This document shows positions 12,729-21,876 of a stretch of 64,000 nucleotides of DNA, piece by piece. Numbering within the stretch: the stretch's first letter is position 1; every line of letters begins with the position of its first letter. Position numbers and translations under genes: made by a program. The notes beneath the pieces are model-generated. The model made no database searches. It was not told the DNA's origin and saw only the letters and a program-made list of their open reading frames with translations. Source of the stretch: Luteimonas sp. YGD11-2 (GTDB lineage: Bacteria; Pseudomonadota; Gammaproteobacteria; Xanthomonadales; Xanthomonadaceae). The stretch is taken from the NCBI RefSeq assembly GCF_004118975.1, contig NZ_CP035376.1, positions 1 to 64,000 of the forward strand, read 5' to 3'.

Positions 12729-14177
12729 TCACAGCAACGGCGACAGCAGCCTGGCCATCGCTTCCGGCAGCCGATAGGTGAACAACGGGCGGCTGGCGAC
12801 CGGCTCCACTTCGGGCGCGTCGGCGAACTCGCCCTGCAGATGCCGGTCGAGCCGGGCCGCGACGTCGCGGTCGTCGAACATCACCGCAACCTCGAAGTTG
12901 AGGCGGAAGCTGCGGTGGTCGAAATTGGCGCTGCCGAAGATCGAGATCGCGTCGTCGACCAGTAGCGCCTTGGTGTGCAGCATGCGCGGGCCGTACTCGT
13001 GGATATGCACGCCGGCCGCGATCAGCTCGTCGAAGTAGGAACGCGCCGCATGGGTGACCAGCACCGAGTCGCTGCGCTTGGGCAGCAGCACGCGCACGTC
13101 GAGACCCGCCAGCGCCGCCGAGGTCAGTGCCATCCGCGCGGCTTCCCCCGGCACGAAATACGGCGTTGCCAGCCATACGCGCCGTCGCGCCGCGTGGATC
13201 GCACCGACCTGCACGCGGTGGATGGCCTCCCAGTCCGAATCCGGCCCGGACACCACCACCTGCGCGGCGATGTCGCCGGGCGGCTGTGCGTGCGGGGTCT
13301 GGTCGGCGATCTCCTTCAGGCAGTCGCGCTGGCCGCTGGCGTAGATCCAGTCCTCGGTGAACACCCTCTGCAGCGGGCGCACCACGTCGCCCTCCAGCCG
13401 CACGTGCAGGTCGCGGAAGGCATCGTCGCGGCTGCGGTTGTCCTGTTCGTCGCTGATGTTGATGCCGCCGGTATAGGCGATGCGGCCGTCGATCACCACG
13501 ATCTTGCGGTGCGTGCGCAGGTTGATCCACGGCCGCTGCCAGATGCGCCCGAAGCGCGCCGGATGGAACCAGGCGATCTCGCCGCCGGCGTCCAGCAACG
13601 AACGGAACATACGCCGCGCGCGTGCCGCCCCGACGGCATCGACCAGCAGGCGCACGCGCACGCCGGCGCGCGCGCGCTCGGTCAGTGCCTCGCACAGCGC
13701 GGTGCCGATCTCGTCGCAGTGATAGATGTAGTACTCCAGGTGCACGTGCTTGCGCGCCGCGCGGATGTCGTCCAGCAGCGCTTCGTATTTCTCGCCGCCA
13801 TCGACCAGCAGCCGCACCTCGCGCGCCACCGAAGGCGCCAGGCCGCTCGCCGCCTGTCCGAGGCGGGCGAGTTCGCGTGCGTCCGCATGACCACCGAAGG
13901 CATCGTGGCTGGCGTCGAGCTGGCTGCGGCTGTTGGCGCGGCGCAAGCGGTGCCGCTTGATCTTCTGCGGCCCGAACACGTGATAGATGAGGAATCCCAC
14001 GTACGGCAGCAGCGCCAGGCCGAGCAGCCAGCTCAGCGTCGCGACCGGCTCGCGCTTCTGCAGCACGATCCAGCCGCCAAGCACGACCAGGTACAGCAGC
14101 CAGCCGAGCGCGAGGACCGTGGTCAGGTCCAGTGAGGCGGCAATGGTGTCGGCAAGCGGCGCAATCGCGTCGGGCAT
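12729..14177 (-). CDS. cls: Cardiolipin synthase (phospholipase D family)
   Basis: Makes cardiolipin from two phosphatidylglycerols at the inner membrane. The 482-residue protein has two N-terminal membrane helices (about residues 20-40 and 50-68). Two HKD catalytic motifs follow: HRKIVVIDGRIAYTGGIN and HTKALLVDDAISIFGSANFD. The length and the PLDc_N domain match the Cls family. The start at 14177 is preceded by GAGG. It is divergent from the amyloid operon, with a 286-base intergenic region that carries that operon's promoter. Confidence 0.95.
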   Translation of the reverse strand: MPDAIAPLADTIAASLDLTTVLALGWLLYLVVLGGWIVLQKREPVATLSWLLGLALLPYVGFLIYHVFGPQKIKRHRLRRANSRSQLDASHDAFGGHADARELARLGQAASGLAPSVAREVRLLVDGGEKYEALLDDIRAARKHVHLEYYIYHCDEIGTALCEALTERARAGVRVRLLVDAVGAARARRMFRSLLDAGGEIAWFHPARFGRIWQRPWINLRTHRKIVVIDGRIAYTGGINISDEQDNRSRDDAFRDLHVRLEGDVVRPLQRVFTEDWIYASGQRDCLKEIADQTPHAQPPGDIAAQVVVSGPDSDWEAIHRVQVGAIHAARRRVWLATPYFVPGEAARMALTSAALAGLDVRVLLPKRSDSVLVTHAARSYFDELIAAGVHIHEYGPRMLHTKALLVDDAISIFGSANFDHRSFRLNFEVAVMFDDRDVAARLDRHLQGEFADAPEVEPVASRPLFTYRLPEAMARLLSPLL

Positions 14178-14417
14178 CGAAAAATCCTCGGAGAACGGCG
14201 ACACGATAGCGGCTTGCCGGTGTGCGCCACAGTGTGAGCGGCGGGTGTAACCCCACACGCAGGGGTGTTGCATGGATGTAACAGGCCGGGAACCGCGCCC
14301 CGCCGCGCCATTGCTCATCCGGGCGCGCGACGGGTGATGCGCAGGCGTTACAGGGATACAGGGCCCCAGTGCCCGGCCGGCGGATACAAGTCGTTGATTC
14401 GAAAATGAAAATTGATG

Positions 14418-14433
14418 TGGCACGCGGTATGCG
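14418..14433 (+). promoter_or_regulatory. Sigma-54 promoter of the amyloid operon
   Basis: TGGCACGCGGTATGCG matches the -24/-12 consensus TGGCACG-N4-TTGCW at all but two positions, with the GG and GC dinucleotides in the correct spacing. It ends 30 bases before the first operon ATG, with the ribosome-binding site AAAGGAG (14450-14456) between them. The sigma-54 activator encoded at the end of the operon makes functional use likely. Confidence 0.85.
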
Positions 14434-14463
14434 TTGGCTGTGGGACCCGAAAGGAGTTCCGCC

Positions 14464-14970
14464 ATGTCCCGCACCGCCACCACCGCGATCGTCACCGGCC
14501 TGCTGCTCGCGCTGCCGGGCCTGGCCTCGGCCGCCGGCGCCAGGCGCGCCGTGGACGCGCACCATGGCGAGATCACCCTGCTGCGTGATGTGCATGCGCG
14601 GCCGGCCTATCGGCCGATGCCCCCGGGCATGGCGATCATTGCCGACCCGACCCCGAACCGGGAACTGGCCCATGCCCTCGGCACCGGCGAACTGAGCGAC
14701 GCCGAATTCGCCGGCCTGGCCGCGGATGCCCCGGTCACTGCGACGCGCGGCGTGGCCGTCCCTTTGGCACAGCGCATCGAGCAGCCGCTGCACGGCGTGC
14801 TCGGCGGTACCGGGCCGAACGGCGGCGCCAATGGCACCGGGAGCGCGCTGGGCGGCGCGCTCGGCGTGCCGCTCAACGCCGTCGGCAATACCACCCGCGG
14901 CATCGGCGACCACGTCAAGGGCGCGCTGGCGCAGTTCCCGATGATGGGCACCAAGGCGGGCGGCCCGTGA
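14464..14970 (+). CDS. Secreted first protein of the Fap-like amyloid operon
   Basis: A 168-residue protein with a clear Sec signal peptide (MSRTATTAIVTGLLLALPGLASA) and no membrane helix after it. The mature part has a central Gly/Asn-rich stretch (GGTGPNGGANGTGSALGG) and ends in a glycine-rich tail. Its place as first gene matches fapA, which in Pseudomonas encodes a periplasmic accessory protein that limits fibre assembly. I see no convincing sequence signature for FapA, so the functional match is by position. The next gene starts inside its stop codon (GTGA), suggesting translational coupling. Confidence 0.7.
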   Translation: MSRTATTAIVTGLLLALPGLASAAGARRAVDAHHGEITLLRDVHARPAYRPMPPGMAIIADPTPNRELAHALGTGELSDAEFAGLAADAPVTATRGVAVPLAQRIEQPLHGVLGGTGPNGGANGTGSALGGALGVPLNAVGNTTRGIGDHVKGALAQFPMMGTKAGGP

Positions 14971-15623
14971 ACCTGCCGCGCGCATTCCACCGCACGGCCG
15001 CCGGCGCGGCTGCGCTGGCGCTGTGCATTGCCGCGGTCCTGCCCCGGGAGGCGGCCGCGGACGACTACACGGCGATGCTCGGCTACCTCGCCGACAGCCG
15101 CATCGAGGACCGCGCCTTTGCCGGCGCCCAGGGTGCGATCGCCATCAACCAGGCGGCCGGCGACCACAACCTGCAGGCCAACCTGCACAGCCTTGCGCAG
15201 GGCGACCGCGCCAGCGCAACGGCCACCGCCCGCCAGTACAGCAACGATATCCGCACCCGCGGCGCGCTGCCCGACACCGCACGCGCGGTCATCGGTGGCG
15301 ACGCATTCCGCGGCGCCGGCGGACTCGTTTCGATCAACCAGGCCAGCGGCGCAGCGAACGCCGAGCTCAATGTCGTCATCGCGACGCTGGCCAACCAGGG
15401 CATACGCGAGGCCGGGGATGCGTGGTTGGCATCCGCGGATCTCGCGTCGGCAGGGCCGCGGGCCCCCGCCGTGCAGGACGACAGCGACCCGGCGACGCGA
15501 CACGTCGCTGTGGAGCGCACCGCCCTGCACGGGTTCGAAGGGGTCCTGCAGCTCAACCAGATCGCGGGGGCAGGCAACACCACGGACAACGCGCTGGTGA
15601 TTTCCGTGCAGGCCGGACCGTGA
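14967..15623 (+). CDS. FapB-like minor amyloid subunit
   Basis: A 218-residue secreted protein (signal peptide to about residue 31, AAADD). It has three imperfect amyloid-type repeats with a shared pattern G-x-(I/V/L)-x-(I/L)-N-Q-x-(A/S)-G-x-x-N: GAIAINQAAGDHNLQ, GLVSINQASGAANAE and GVLQLNQIAGAGNTT. Three Asn/Gln-rich repeats separated by linkers are the hallmark of FapB and FapC. FapB is the nucleator in Pseudomonas. The GTG start overlaps the stop of the preceding gene. Confidence 0.75.
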   Translation: MNLPRAFHRTAAGAAALALCIAAVLPREAAADDYTAMLGYLADSRIEDRAFAGAQGAIAINQAAGDHNLQANLHSLAQGDRASATATARQYSNDIRTRGALPDTARAVIGGDAFRGAGGLVSINQASGAANAELNVVIATLANQGIREAGDAWLASADLASAGPRAPAVQDDSDPATRHVAVERTALHGFEGVLQLNQIAGAGNTTDNALVISVQAGP

Positions 15624-15660
15624 AATTCACTTCCCAGGAACACGAAGAGGAAACACCCAG

Positions 15661-17478
15661 ATGAACACCAACCTGAAGCGGACCGCGCTTGCACTGGCCG
15701 TTACATCGTTCGCACTGGCGGCCCACGCCGCCGAACCCTCGCTCCCATGGGCGGACGTCAATACCGCAGTCGACACCGACATCACCATCTCCGGCGACAT
15801 CGAGGCCGTCGGTGAAGTGGACGTCAGTGGCGAGCTGGTGGTCGGGGGCGAGATCACCCTCAACCAGACGTATGACTACACCGACACCTACGTGCGCGAC
15901 GTCAACATCGACGAGAACGTCGTCCATGACCACACGGTAACGACGAACGACGATATCTCGAACGTCATCGACAACACCACGACCAACGACATCACCAATA
16001 CGGTCACCAATACCAGCACCACGACCAATGACACCAGCAACAGCGTCGATTACTCGAGCACGACCGACATCAACAACAGCGTCGACGTATCCCTGCTCGA
16101 CGACCGCAGCTATGTCGAGGATCGCAGCTTCACCGAAGACCGCATCGTGCTCGACGATCGCAGCTACGACGAAGACCGGACCTACACCGAGGACCGCAGC
16201 TGGACCGAGAACCGCAGCTACGACGAAGACGTCAATGTGACGCGGGACGATACCCGCAGTTACGACGAGTCGGTCAGCCTCGAGGACAACCGCTCCTACA
16301 ACGAGGACGTGTCGCTGAGCGTGTCGCAGGAGCTCGAGGTCTACCAGCGAGTGCACCAGGAGGAGGAGAACGTCAACGTCGACTCCAACATCCGCCGCGA
16401 GCGCAACGAACACGGCCGTTCGGTGTACCTGTCGAAGGATCTGTCGCTGGATTCAGACATCAGCTTCAACGGGGACATCGAACTGACAGGCGAACTCGAG
16501 GTCGACTCCGCGGCGATTGCCGTGGTCGATGGCCGCCAGACCATCGTCGACAACGAAGGCAACAACGACATGCTGGCCAACGACGCGTCGATCTCCGATG
16601 ACGCGGCCTCGGGTTCGTCCGGCAACCTCGGCTTCAACGTGGCCGCGGGCGACAACAACGCCCAGGACAATGCGGCCGCGCTGTCGGCTGCCGATGCGGC
16701 CTTCAGCTTCGGCATGTCCGATGCCGAGATCTTCAACAACCAGCTCGGCGCCAACAACGCAACCGAGAACCAAGGCGTGACCAACAACGCCAACATGGGC
16801 GGCAACGCCTTCAACGGTGCGAGCGGCAACATCGCGGTCAACATCGCCGCCGGCAACAACAACGCCCAGCGCAACTCGCTGGCGGCGTCGGTGTCGGTTG
16901 CCGGTTATGCACAGGCCTCGGTGGCTTCCGACCAGGTGTCGACCGGCAACGTGACCAACAACATGGGCATGACCGAAACCCGCGAAGTCGATTCGGACTT
17001 CAGTCTGAACGGGACGATCTCCGCTGGTGATGGCGCCGAACTCGCGTACGCCGGTCGCGGCAACGCGTACCAGCAAGCACACATGTATCCGGACTCCTGG
17101 GGCGCCGACGAGAACGACGGCAACCATGAGAGTGGCCCGCGGCTGGGTCATATCGACCTCGATAGCGATATGCAGGGTGCTGTGGACAACCCGTACCAGG
17201 ACGATGTTGGTGGCTTGGCCTTCGACACTGACGAGGCAGGCATCATCGACCTGTCCGAGCTCGAGCTCGATGCAAGCCTGAGTGGTGCTGGCACGTTGCT
17301 GTTCGATGTCGACGTGCAGGCAACCAACACCGCCAGCCTCAATGGTTCGGCCTTCAGCGGGGCGTCCGGCAACATCGGCGTCAATATCGCCTCGGGTACC
17401 GGCAATCTGCAGTCCAACAGCCTTGCGCTGGCGGTTGCGCAGCCGGGTGGCAACGGTGGCGGCGGCGGCGGTGAGTAG
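15661..17478 (+). CDS. FapC-like major amyloid subunit with extra Asp/Tyr-rich repeat domain
   Basis: A 605-residue secreted protein (signal peptide to about residue 24). It has three amyloid-type repeats: GNLGFNVAAGDNNAQ (about residues 321-335), GNIAVNIAAGNNNAQ (389-403) and GNIGVNIASGTGNLQ (570-584). These match the FapC pattern, and the gene is third in the operon as fapC is. Unlike canonical FapC it also has residues 95-145, almost all Thr, Asn, Asp and Ser, and residues 147-215, a chain of short repeats of the form (D/E)-(D/N)-R-(S/T)-(Y/F/W)-x-E-(D/N). Acidic and aromatic content here is extreme. It ends in a polyglycine tail. Start supported by GAGGAAA upstream. Confidence 0.75.
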   Translation: MNTNLKRTALALAVTSFALAAHAAEPSLPWADVNTAVDTDITISGDIEAVGEVDVSGELVVGGEITLNQTYDYTDTYVRDVNIDENVVHDHTVTTNDDISNVIDNTTTNDITNTVTNTSTTTNDTSNSVDYSSTTDINNSVDVSLLDDRSYVEDRSFTEDRIVLDDRSYDEDRTYTEDRSWTENRSYDEDVNVTRDDTRSYDESVSLEDNRSYNEDVSLSVSQELEVYQRVHQEEENVNVDSNIRRERNEHGRSVYLSKDLSLDSDISFNGDIELTGELEVDSAAIAVVDGRQTIVDNEGNNDMLANDASISDDAASGSSGNLGFNVAAGDNNAQDNAAALSAADAAFSFGMSDAEIFNNQLGANNATENQGVTNNANMGGNAFNGASGNIAVNIAAGNNNAQRNSLAASVSVAGYAQASVASDQVSTGNVTNNMGMTETREVDSDFSLNGTISAGDGAELAYAGRGNAYQQAHMYPDSWGADENDGNHESGPRLGHIDLDSDMQGAVDNPYQDDVGGLAFDTDEAGIIDLSELELDASLSGAGTLLFDVDVQATNTASLNGSAFSGASGNIGVNIASGTGNLQSNSLALAVAQPGGNGGGGGGE

Positions 17479-17519
17479 TCGAATCGCGTCCTGAGTTCCC
17501 CACGGAGCAAGTGCGTCAC

Positions 17520-17585
17520 CCCCGGCGCCTCCCCTGTCGCCGGGGTCCCGAAAGCCCCGCTCCACTCCCCCCGGAGCGGGGCTTT
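17520..17585 (+). terminator. Two tandem hairpins between the fapC-like and fapD-like genes
   Basis: The first stem pairs CCCCGGCG (17520-17527) with CGCCGGGG (17538-17545). The second is a perfect 13-bp stem, AAAGCCCCGCTCC (17551-17563) with GGAGCGGGGCTTT (17573-17585). No U-tract follows, so partial termination or mRNA 3'-end protection fits. Either would raise the yield of the amyloid subunits over the downstream export genes. Confidence 0.65.
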
Positions 17586-17603
17586 CCCTTCCTGGAGTGA
17601 TCG

Positions 17604-18326
17604 ATGTCAGCCCGCACACGGATCCGCGTGCTCGTCACCAGGGTGCTCGCTGCCTGCGTCCTGTTTCTTGCCGGCAGCGGCCATGCGGTCGCCGCGGAGA
17701 TCGGCTTCAGCGGCGTGTTGCCGAACGGTGCGATCTACCGCACCCCGGTCGAGAGCATGCGCGAGGCGCGCTATCGCAATCTCGTGCGCCAGCAGACCGA
17801 CTACAGCTGCGGCGCGGCCGCACTGGCGACGCTGCTGCGCTACGCCTATGGCCTGGATGCCGACGAGGCGACCGTCATCGAAGGGATGATGCGCGTGGCC
17901 GACCCGGTGGTGGTGCAGCAACGCGGTTTCTCGCTGCTCGACATCAAGCGCTACGTCGAAGCCCTGGGGATGCGTGGCCGCGGTTACCGGATCGACGAAT
18001 CGCGCCTGCGTTCGCTGCGCGTGCCGGCCATCGTGCTGGTCGACGTGCGTGGCTTCCGCCACTTCGTGGTGCTCAAGCAGGTGGTGGGCGACCAGGTCGA
18101 GGTGGGTGATCCGATCCTCGGCAACCGCAGTGTGCCGATGGGGGAATTCCTGGAGTCGTGGCCGTCACGGGCCGTGTTTGTCGTGATAGGGAGCGACTTC
18201 GACCGAAACACCGTGCTGCTGGAGCCGATGTCCAGGCCCAGTGCGCGAACCCTGTATGCACGGCAGGGGCCGATCACCGACGCCGAGCTCATCGACTTCG
18301 GTTTCAGCCACGCCGACCTGTTCTGA
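17604..18326 (+). CDS. C39-family cysteine peptidase (FapD-like)
   Basis: A 240-residue secreted protease with a signal peptide (about residues 1-30). It has the C39 catalytic motif QTDYSCGAAALATLL (Cys about residue 69). The histidine is in RHFVVLK and the Asp/Asn region in GDPILGN. C39 peptidases include the leader-cleaving domains of bacteriocin exporters. FapD in Pseudomonas is a periplasmic C39 protease needed for Fap fibre secretion. The position between the subunit genes and the pore gene matches fapD. Confidence 0.85.
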   Translation: MSARTRIRVLVTRVLAACVLFLAGSGHAVAAEIGFSGVLPNGAIYRTPVESMREARYRNLVRQQTDYSCGAAALATLLRYAYGLDADEATVIEGMMRVADPVVVQQRGFSLLDIKRYVEALGMRGRGYRIDESRLRSLRVPAIVLVDVRGFRHFVVLKQVVGDQVEVGDPILGNRSVPMGEFLESWPSRAVFVVIGSDFDRNTVLLEPMSRPSARTLYARQGPITDAELIDFGFSHADLF

Positions 18327-18338
18327 TGGAGTAACGCC

Positions 18339-19091
18339 ATGCACACCGCCACCTGGTGCCTCGCCCTGCTGCTTGCAGGCGCTCCCGCCGTGGCCGCGCC
18401 GCCCGCATCCGCTCCGGCGCGCACCCCTCTTTCCGAGATTCCCGATGCCGAACTGGGCGACATGCGCGGCCGCTACGTGGTCGGCAACGACCTGGTCGCC
18501 TGGTTCGGCGTCACCATGACCTCGGTCTGGCAGACCGCGTCCGGGCAGACCCTGCAGGGCACCCTGCAGCTCGGCATGGACTTCTCGGCCGGTGGCACGC
18601 CGACGTTGAGCTTCGAGCCCACCGTGAGCATCACCGCCGCCGATGCGCCGCTGCCGACGGCAACCGCCGGTGCCAGCGTGGACGCATCCGGCCTGGCCAA
18701 TGTCTCCGGCCTGGTGCAGAGCGTGCAGGTGGCCGGTGACGACAATGCGGTGCGCAACGTCACCGCGCTGCGCGTGCGCGAAGGCGCGGCGCCGGCACCG
18801 CCGGCCGCGCAGGACGCCACCAGCCGCACCGCTTCGGCTGCCGGCATGCAGGCCAGCGCCGGAGTCGTCGACGGCGTGGCGCAGGTGCGGCTGCAGGTGG
18901 ACGGCCAGGGGCTGACCACGCAGTGGCTGCGGTCGGGCAGCGCCGGGCAGAGCGTGCAACTCGCCGCCAGTGGCCAGCAGATCCACAACCAGCTGCAGAT
19001 CGACCTGGTCCGGCAGAGCCTGCCGGCGACCGCCAACCTGCAGCGCGACGTGGCACAGGCCATCGGCCTGAACCGCGGCGTCGGCATCTGA
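18339..19091 (+). CDS. FapE-like secreted protein of the amyloid operon
   Basis: A 250-residue protein with a signal peptide (MHTATWCLALLLAGAPAVA). It has a region rich in Asn, Gln and small residues, including LSEIPDAELGDMRGRYVVG near the mature N terminus and IHNQLQIDLVRQSLPA near the C terminus. By order (fifth gene, between the C39 peptidase and the pore) it corresponds to FapE, a minor extracellular component in Pseudomonas. The identification rests on context; the sequence alone is not decisive. Confidence 0.65.
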   Translation: MHTATWCLALLLAGAPAVAAPPASAPARTPLSEIPDAELGDMRGRYVVGNDLVAWFGVTMTSVWQTASGQTLQGTLQLGMDFSAGGTPTLSFEPTVSITAADAPLPTATAGASVDASGLANVSGLVQSVQVAGDDNAVRNVTALRVREGAAPAPPAAQDATSRTASAAGMQASAGVVDGVAQVRLQVDGQGLTTQWLRSGSAGQSVQLAASGQQIHNQLQIDLVRQSLPATANLQRDVAQAIGLNRGVGI

Positions 19092-19113
19092 GACCGTCCC
19101 GGGGGGGAACGCA

Positions 19114-20487
19114 GTGAACAACCAGACCTTGCATGGCACCGGCCGCATCGCGGCCGGTCTTGTTCTCGCGCTGGCCGCATCCGCCGCCGGCGCGCAGACA
19201 CCGCCGCCGGCCACCGTGGCCAGCGACGCCGACCGCGCCGAAATGCGCAGGCTGATGGAGCAGCTCACGCAGATGCGTGCGGCCTATGCCCAGGAGGTCA
19301 GGCGCCTGCGCGACCTCGACATGCAGATGCAGGCGCTGCAGGCGCGTCTGGAAGGACGCGTGCCACCGGCGGTACCGCTCGCCTCGCAGGCCGCAGCACC
19401 AGCCCCGCAACCACTGCAGGCACCCGTGCAGGCGCAGGCCGAGCCTGCCGCGGCCGCACCGCCACCCGCCGAGGGCTACGCGGGTACCGCCGAAGAGGCG
19501 CGGCGCGCGCAGGAAGAGGAACGCGAAAGCCGCAGCGTGGCCGACGTCAAACAGCAGAACCAGGCGCTGTTCGACCGCCGCCTGGTGCTGGAAAACAGCG
19601 TTGCCTACACCCGCTACGACCGCAAGCAGCTCACCCTCAACGGGTTCCTGGCGCTGGATGCGATCTTCCTCGGCAACATCGCCATCGAGAACGTCGAGTC
19701 CGACACCCTCAACTACAGCTTCGCCGCGCGCTGGGGCCTCAACCCGCGGCTGACGCTCAACCTCGACGTGCCCTATCTGGCGCGGCGCACGCTCTACCAG
19801 AAGGGCGGCGCCGGCGGTGCCGCGGCCAGCATCGCCCAGGAGCGCACCAGTGGGCACGGCATCGGCGACGTATCGCTCAGTGCCAACTACAAACTGTTCA
19901 GCGAGCGCGGCATCTGGCCCGACACCGTGCTCAATCTCGGCATCACCGCGCCCACCGGTCGTGAGCCCTATGGCATCAACTGGCGCATCCTCGAGCGCGA
20001 CGACGACGACTTCATCCGCTTCGCGGTGCCCGAGGAACAGCCCACCGGCAATGGCCTGTGGGCGGCGACCGTCGGCCTGTCCGCGGTCAAGACCACCGAC
20101 CCGGCGATCCTGTTCGGCAACATCGGCTACACCCGCACGATGGCCGGCTCCTTCGATGACCTGGACAACAACCCGGAAACGGTGAACCCGGGCCAGGTGC
20201 GGATGGGTGATGCCTACTTCTTCGGCGCCGGCGTGGCGTTCGCCTTCAACGAACGCACCAGCCTGAGCATTTCCTTCAGCGATCGCCTCGCCGCGCGTGC
20301 ACGCACCCGGTATGACGGCGACGTGTGGCGCAAGGTGATCGGCAGCGACGCCAACGCCGCGATGTTCAACCTCGGGGTGACCCACGCGCTGAACCCGAAC
20401 ACCACCCTGGTCGGCATCCTGGGCATCGGGTTGACGCCGGATGCGCCCGACTTCTCGCTGACCTTCAAGCTGCCCTACATGCTGTAA
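19114..20487 (+). CDS. FapF-like outer-membrane amyloid secretion pore
   Basis: A 457-residue secreted protein (signal peptide to about residue 28, AGAQT). It has an N-terminal coiled coil (about residues 32-80, SDADRAEMRRLMEQL...), then an Ala/Pro-rich linker. A long beta-barrel-type region follows, with alternating hydrophobic residues and many aromatic girdle residues, ending in FKLPYML. FapF has the same plan: a helical plug, a linker and a 12-stranded barrel that exports the subunits. GTG start behind a run of G residues. The gene closes the operon. Confidence 0.8.
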   Translation: MNNQTLHGTGRIAAGLVLALAASAAGAQTPPPATVASDADRAEMRRLMEQLTQMRAAYAQEVRRLRDLDMQMQALQARLEGRVPPAVPLASQAAAPAPQPLQAPVQAQAEPAAAAPPPAEGYAGTAEEARRAQEEERESRSVADVKQQNQALFDRRLVLENSVAYTRYDRKQLTLNGFLALDAIFLGNIAIENVESDTLNYSFAARWGLNPRLTLNLDVPYLARRTLYQKGGAGGAAASIAQERTSGHGIGDVSLSANYKLFSERGIWPDTVLNLGITAPTGREPYGINWRILERDDDDFIRFAVPEEQPTGNGLWAATVGLSAVKTTDPAILFGNIGYTRTMAGSFDDLDNNPETVNPGQVRMGDAYFFGAGVAFAFNERTSLSISFSDRLAARARTRYDGDVWRKVIGSDANAAMFNLGVTHALNPNTTLVGILGIGLTPDAPDFSLTFKLPYML

Positions 20488-20541
20488 CCGGCAGAGCGCG
20501 CCGGGATGGGGCGCGGGTGGACGAGCCGCGGGCGAGGCCGC

Positions 20542-21876
20542 TCAGCGCAATGCCTGCAACTGCAGGCGGTGCTTGCGGCACAACCGGTACACCGTGACCC
20601 GCGACACCCGCAACCTGCGCGCGCACTCGCTGACGTTGTAGCCGCATGCGCGCAGGGCATCCAGCACCGCCTGCCGCTCGGCGTGCTCGCGGCGGTCGTC
20701 GAGGCAGATCGCCGGCTGCAGGGTGGGGTCGGCCAGGTGCAGGTCGGCAGGGCGGATCAGCTCCTGCTCGCTCACGACCGCCGCGCGGCGCACCCGGTTG
20801 AGCAGTTCGCGCACGTTGCCCGGCCACGCGTGCTCGCGCAGCGCACGCCGTGCGTCGGCATCGAAACCACGCGCGCGCACCTGGTTGTGTTCGCGGAACT
20901 CCTCCAGCACGCGGCGTGCCAGCAGTTCGATGTCGTCACCGCGCACGCGCAGCGGCGGCATGTCCAGGCGCAGCACGTCGAGCCGGTAGTAGAGATCCTG
21001 GCGGAAGCGACCCTGTTCCACCGCCTGCTCGAGGTCGACATGGGTGGCCGCCAGCACGCGCACGTCGACATGCACCGACTGGTTGCTGCCGACCCGTTCC
21101 AGGGTGCCTTCCTGCAGCACCCGCAGCAGGCTGGTCTGGGCGTCGGCGGGCAGGTCGCCGATCTCGTCGAGGAACACGGTGCCGCCGTTGCCGGTCTCGA
21201 ACAGGCCCATCCGGCGCGCATTGGCGCCGGTGAACGCGCCGCGCTCATGGCCGAACAGTTCCGACTGCACCAGCGTCGGCGACAGCGCGCCGCAGTTGAC
21301 CGCCACGAACGGCCGCCAGCGACGCGCCGAAAGATCGTGCAGGGCACGCGCCGCCAGTTCCTTGCCGGTGCCGGTCTCGCCGGTGATCAGCACCGGCAGG
21401 TCCACCCGCGCATAGCGGTGCACGGTGGCGCGTACCTCCAGCATCGCGGGGCTGGCGCCGACCAGCCGGTCGATGTCGCCGGCGGTATCGGCGCGGGTAC
21501 GCTCGCAGGCGGCCAGGGCCTGCGCCAGCTGTTGCGCGTTCACCGGGGACACCAGGCGCTCGCTGCAGCGGGTGAGGATGCGCTCGAGCGCCGGATGCTG
21601 CTCCACAGCACCGCTGCCATCCAGGGAGATCAGCGGCAATTCCGAGTGTGCTTCCAGCAGGCGCGCCAGCGGCGCCACCTGCTCGGCGGTGAGGGCCCGC
21701 AGGTCGACCAGGCCGATCACCCGGTCGCCGGTGCGCATACCGATGCGTGCCGGGGCATCGCCGGCCACCACCCGCAGCTGCCAGCCGGCCGCGGCCAGCA
21801 TGCTGCGCTCCTTGCCGCCGGGCTGGCCGAACCAGACCACGCAGCATCGCCCCACCTCGTTGTGGTTCACGTCCAT
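20542..21876 (-). CDS. Sigma-54-dependent activator (VpsR-like) adjacent to the amyloid operon
   Basis: A 444-residue enhancer-binding protein. The N-terminal 130 residues resemble a response-regulator domain without an obvious phosphorylation site. The AAA+ domain has Walker A GETGTGKE (about 166-173), the sigma-54 contact loop GAFTGA (about 213-218) and Walker [12 protein letters not shown]. The Fis-type helix-turn-helix is at the C terminus ([19 protein letters not shown]). It is convergent with the fap-like operon, 54 bases away, so control of that operon's sigma-54 promoter is the natural inference. The start MDVNHNEVG is preceded by GGGGGA. Confidence 0.88.
   Translation of the reverse strand: MDVNHNEVGRCCVVWFGQPGGKERSMLAAAGWQLRVVAGDAPARIGMRTGDRVIGLVDLRALTAEQVAPLARLLEAHSELPLISLDGSGAVEQHPALERILTRCSERLVSPVNAQQLAQALAACERTRADTAGDIDRLVGASPAMLEVRATVHRYARVDLPVLITGETGTGKELAARALHDLSARRWRPFVAVNCGALSPTLVQSELFGHERGAFTGANARRMGLFETGNGGTVFLDEIGDLPADAQTSLLRVLQEGTLERVGSNQSVHVDVRVLAATHVDLEQAVEQGRFRQDLYYRLDVLRLDMPPLRVRGDDIELLARRVLEEFREHNQVRARGFDADARRALREHAWPGNVRELLNRVRRAAVVSEQELIRPADLHLADPTLQPAICLDDRREHAERQAVLDALRACGYNVSECARRLRVSRVTVYRLCRKHRLQLQALR

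Noticed and set aside
12349..14985. An 878-codon open frame on the minus strand across cls
   Set aside because: High-GC sequence leaves long open frames. The real genes are cls in another frame and the 90-residue membrane protein at the frame's 3' end, each with its own ribosome-binding site.
16080..16320. Regular short repeats that could suggest a CRISPR or tandem-repeat array
   Set aside because: The periodicity is that of codons for an amino-acid repeat inside an open reading frame. There are no identical repeats with unique spacers, and no CRISPR array is visible in the window.
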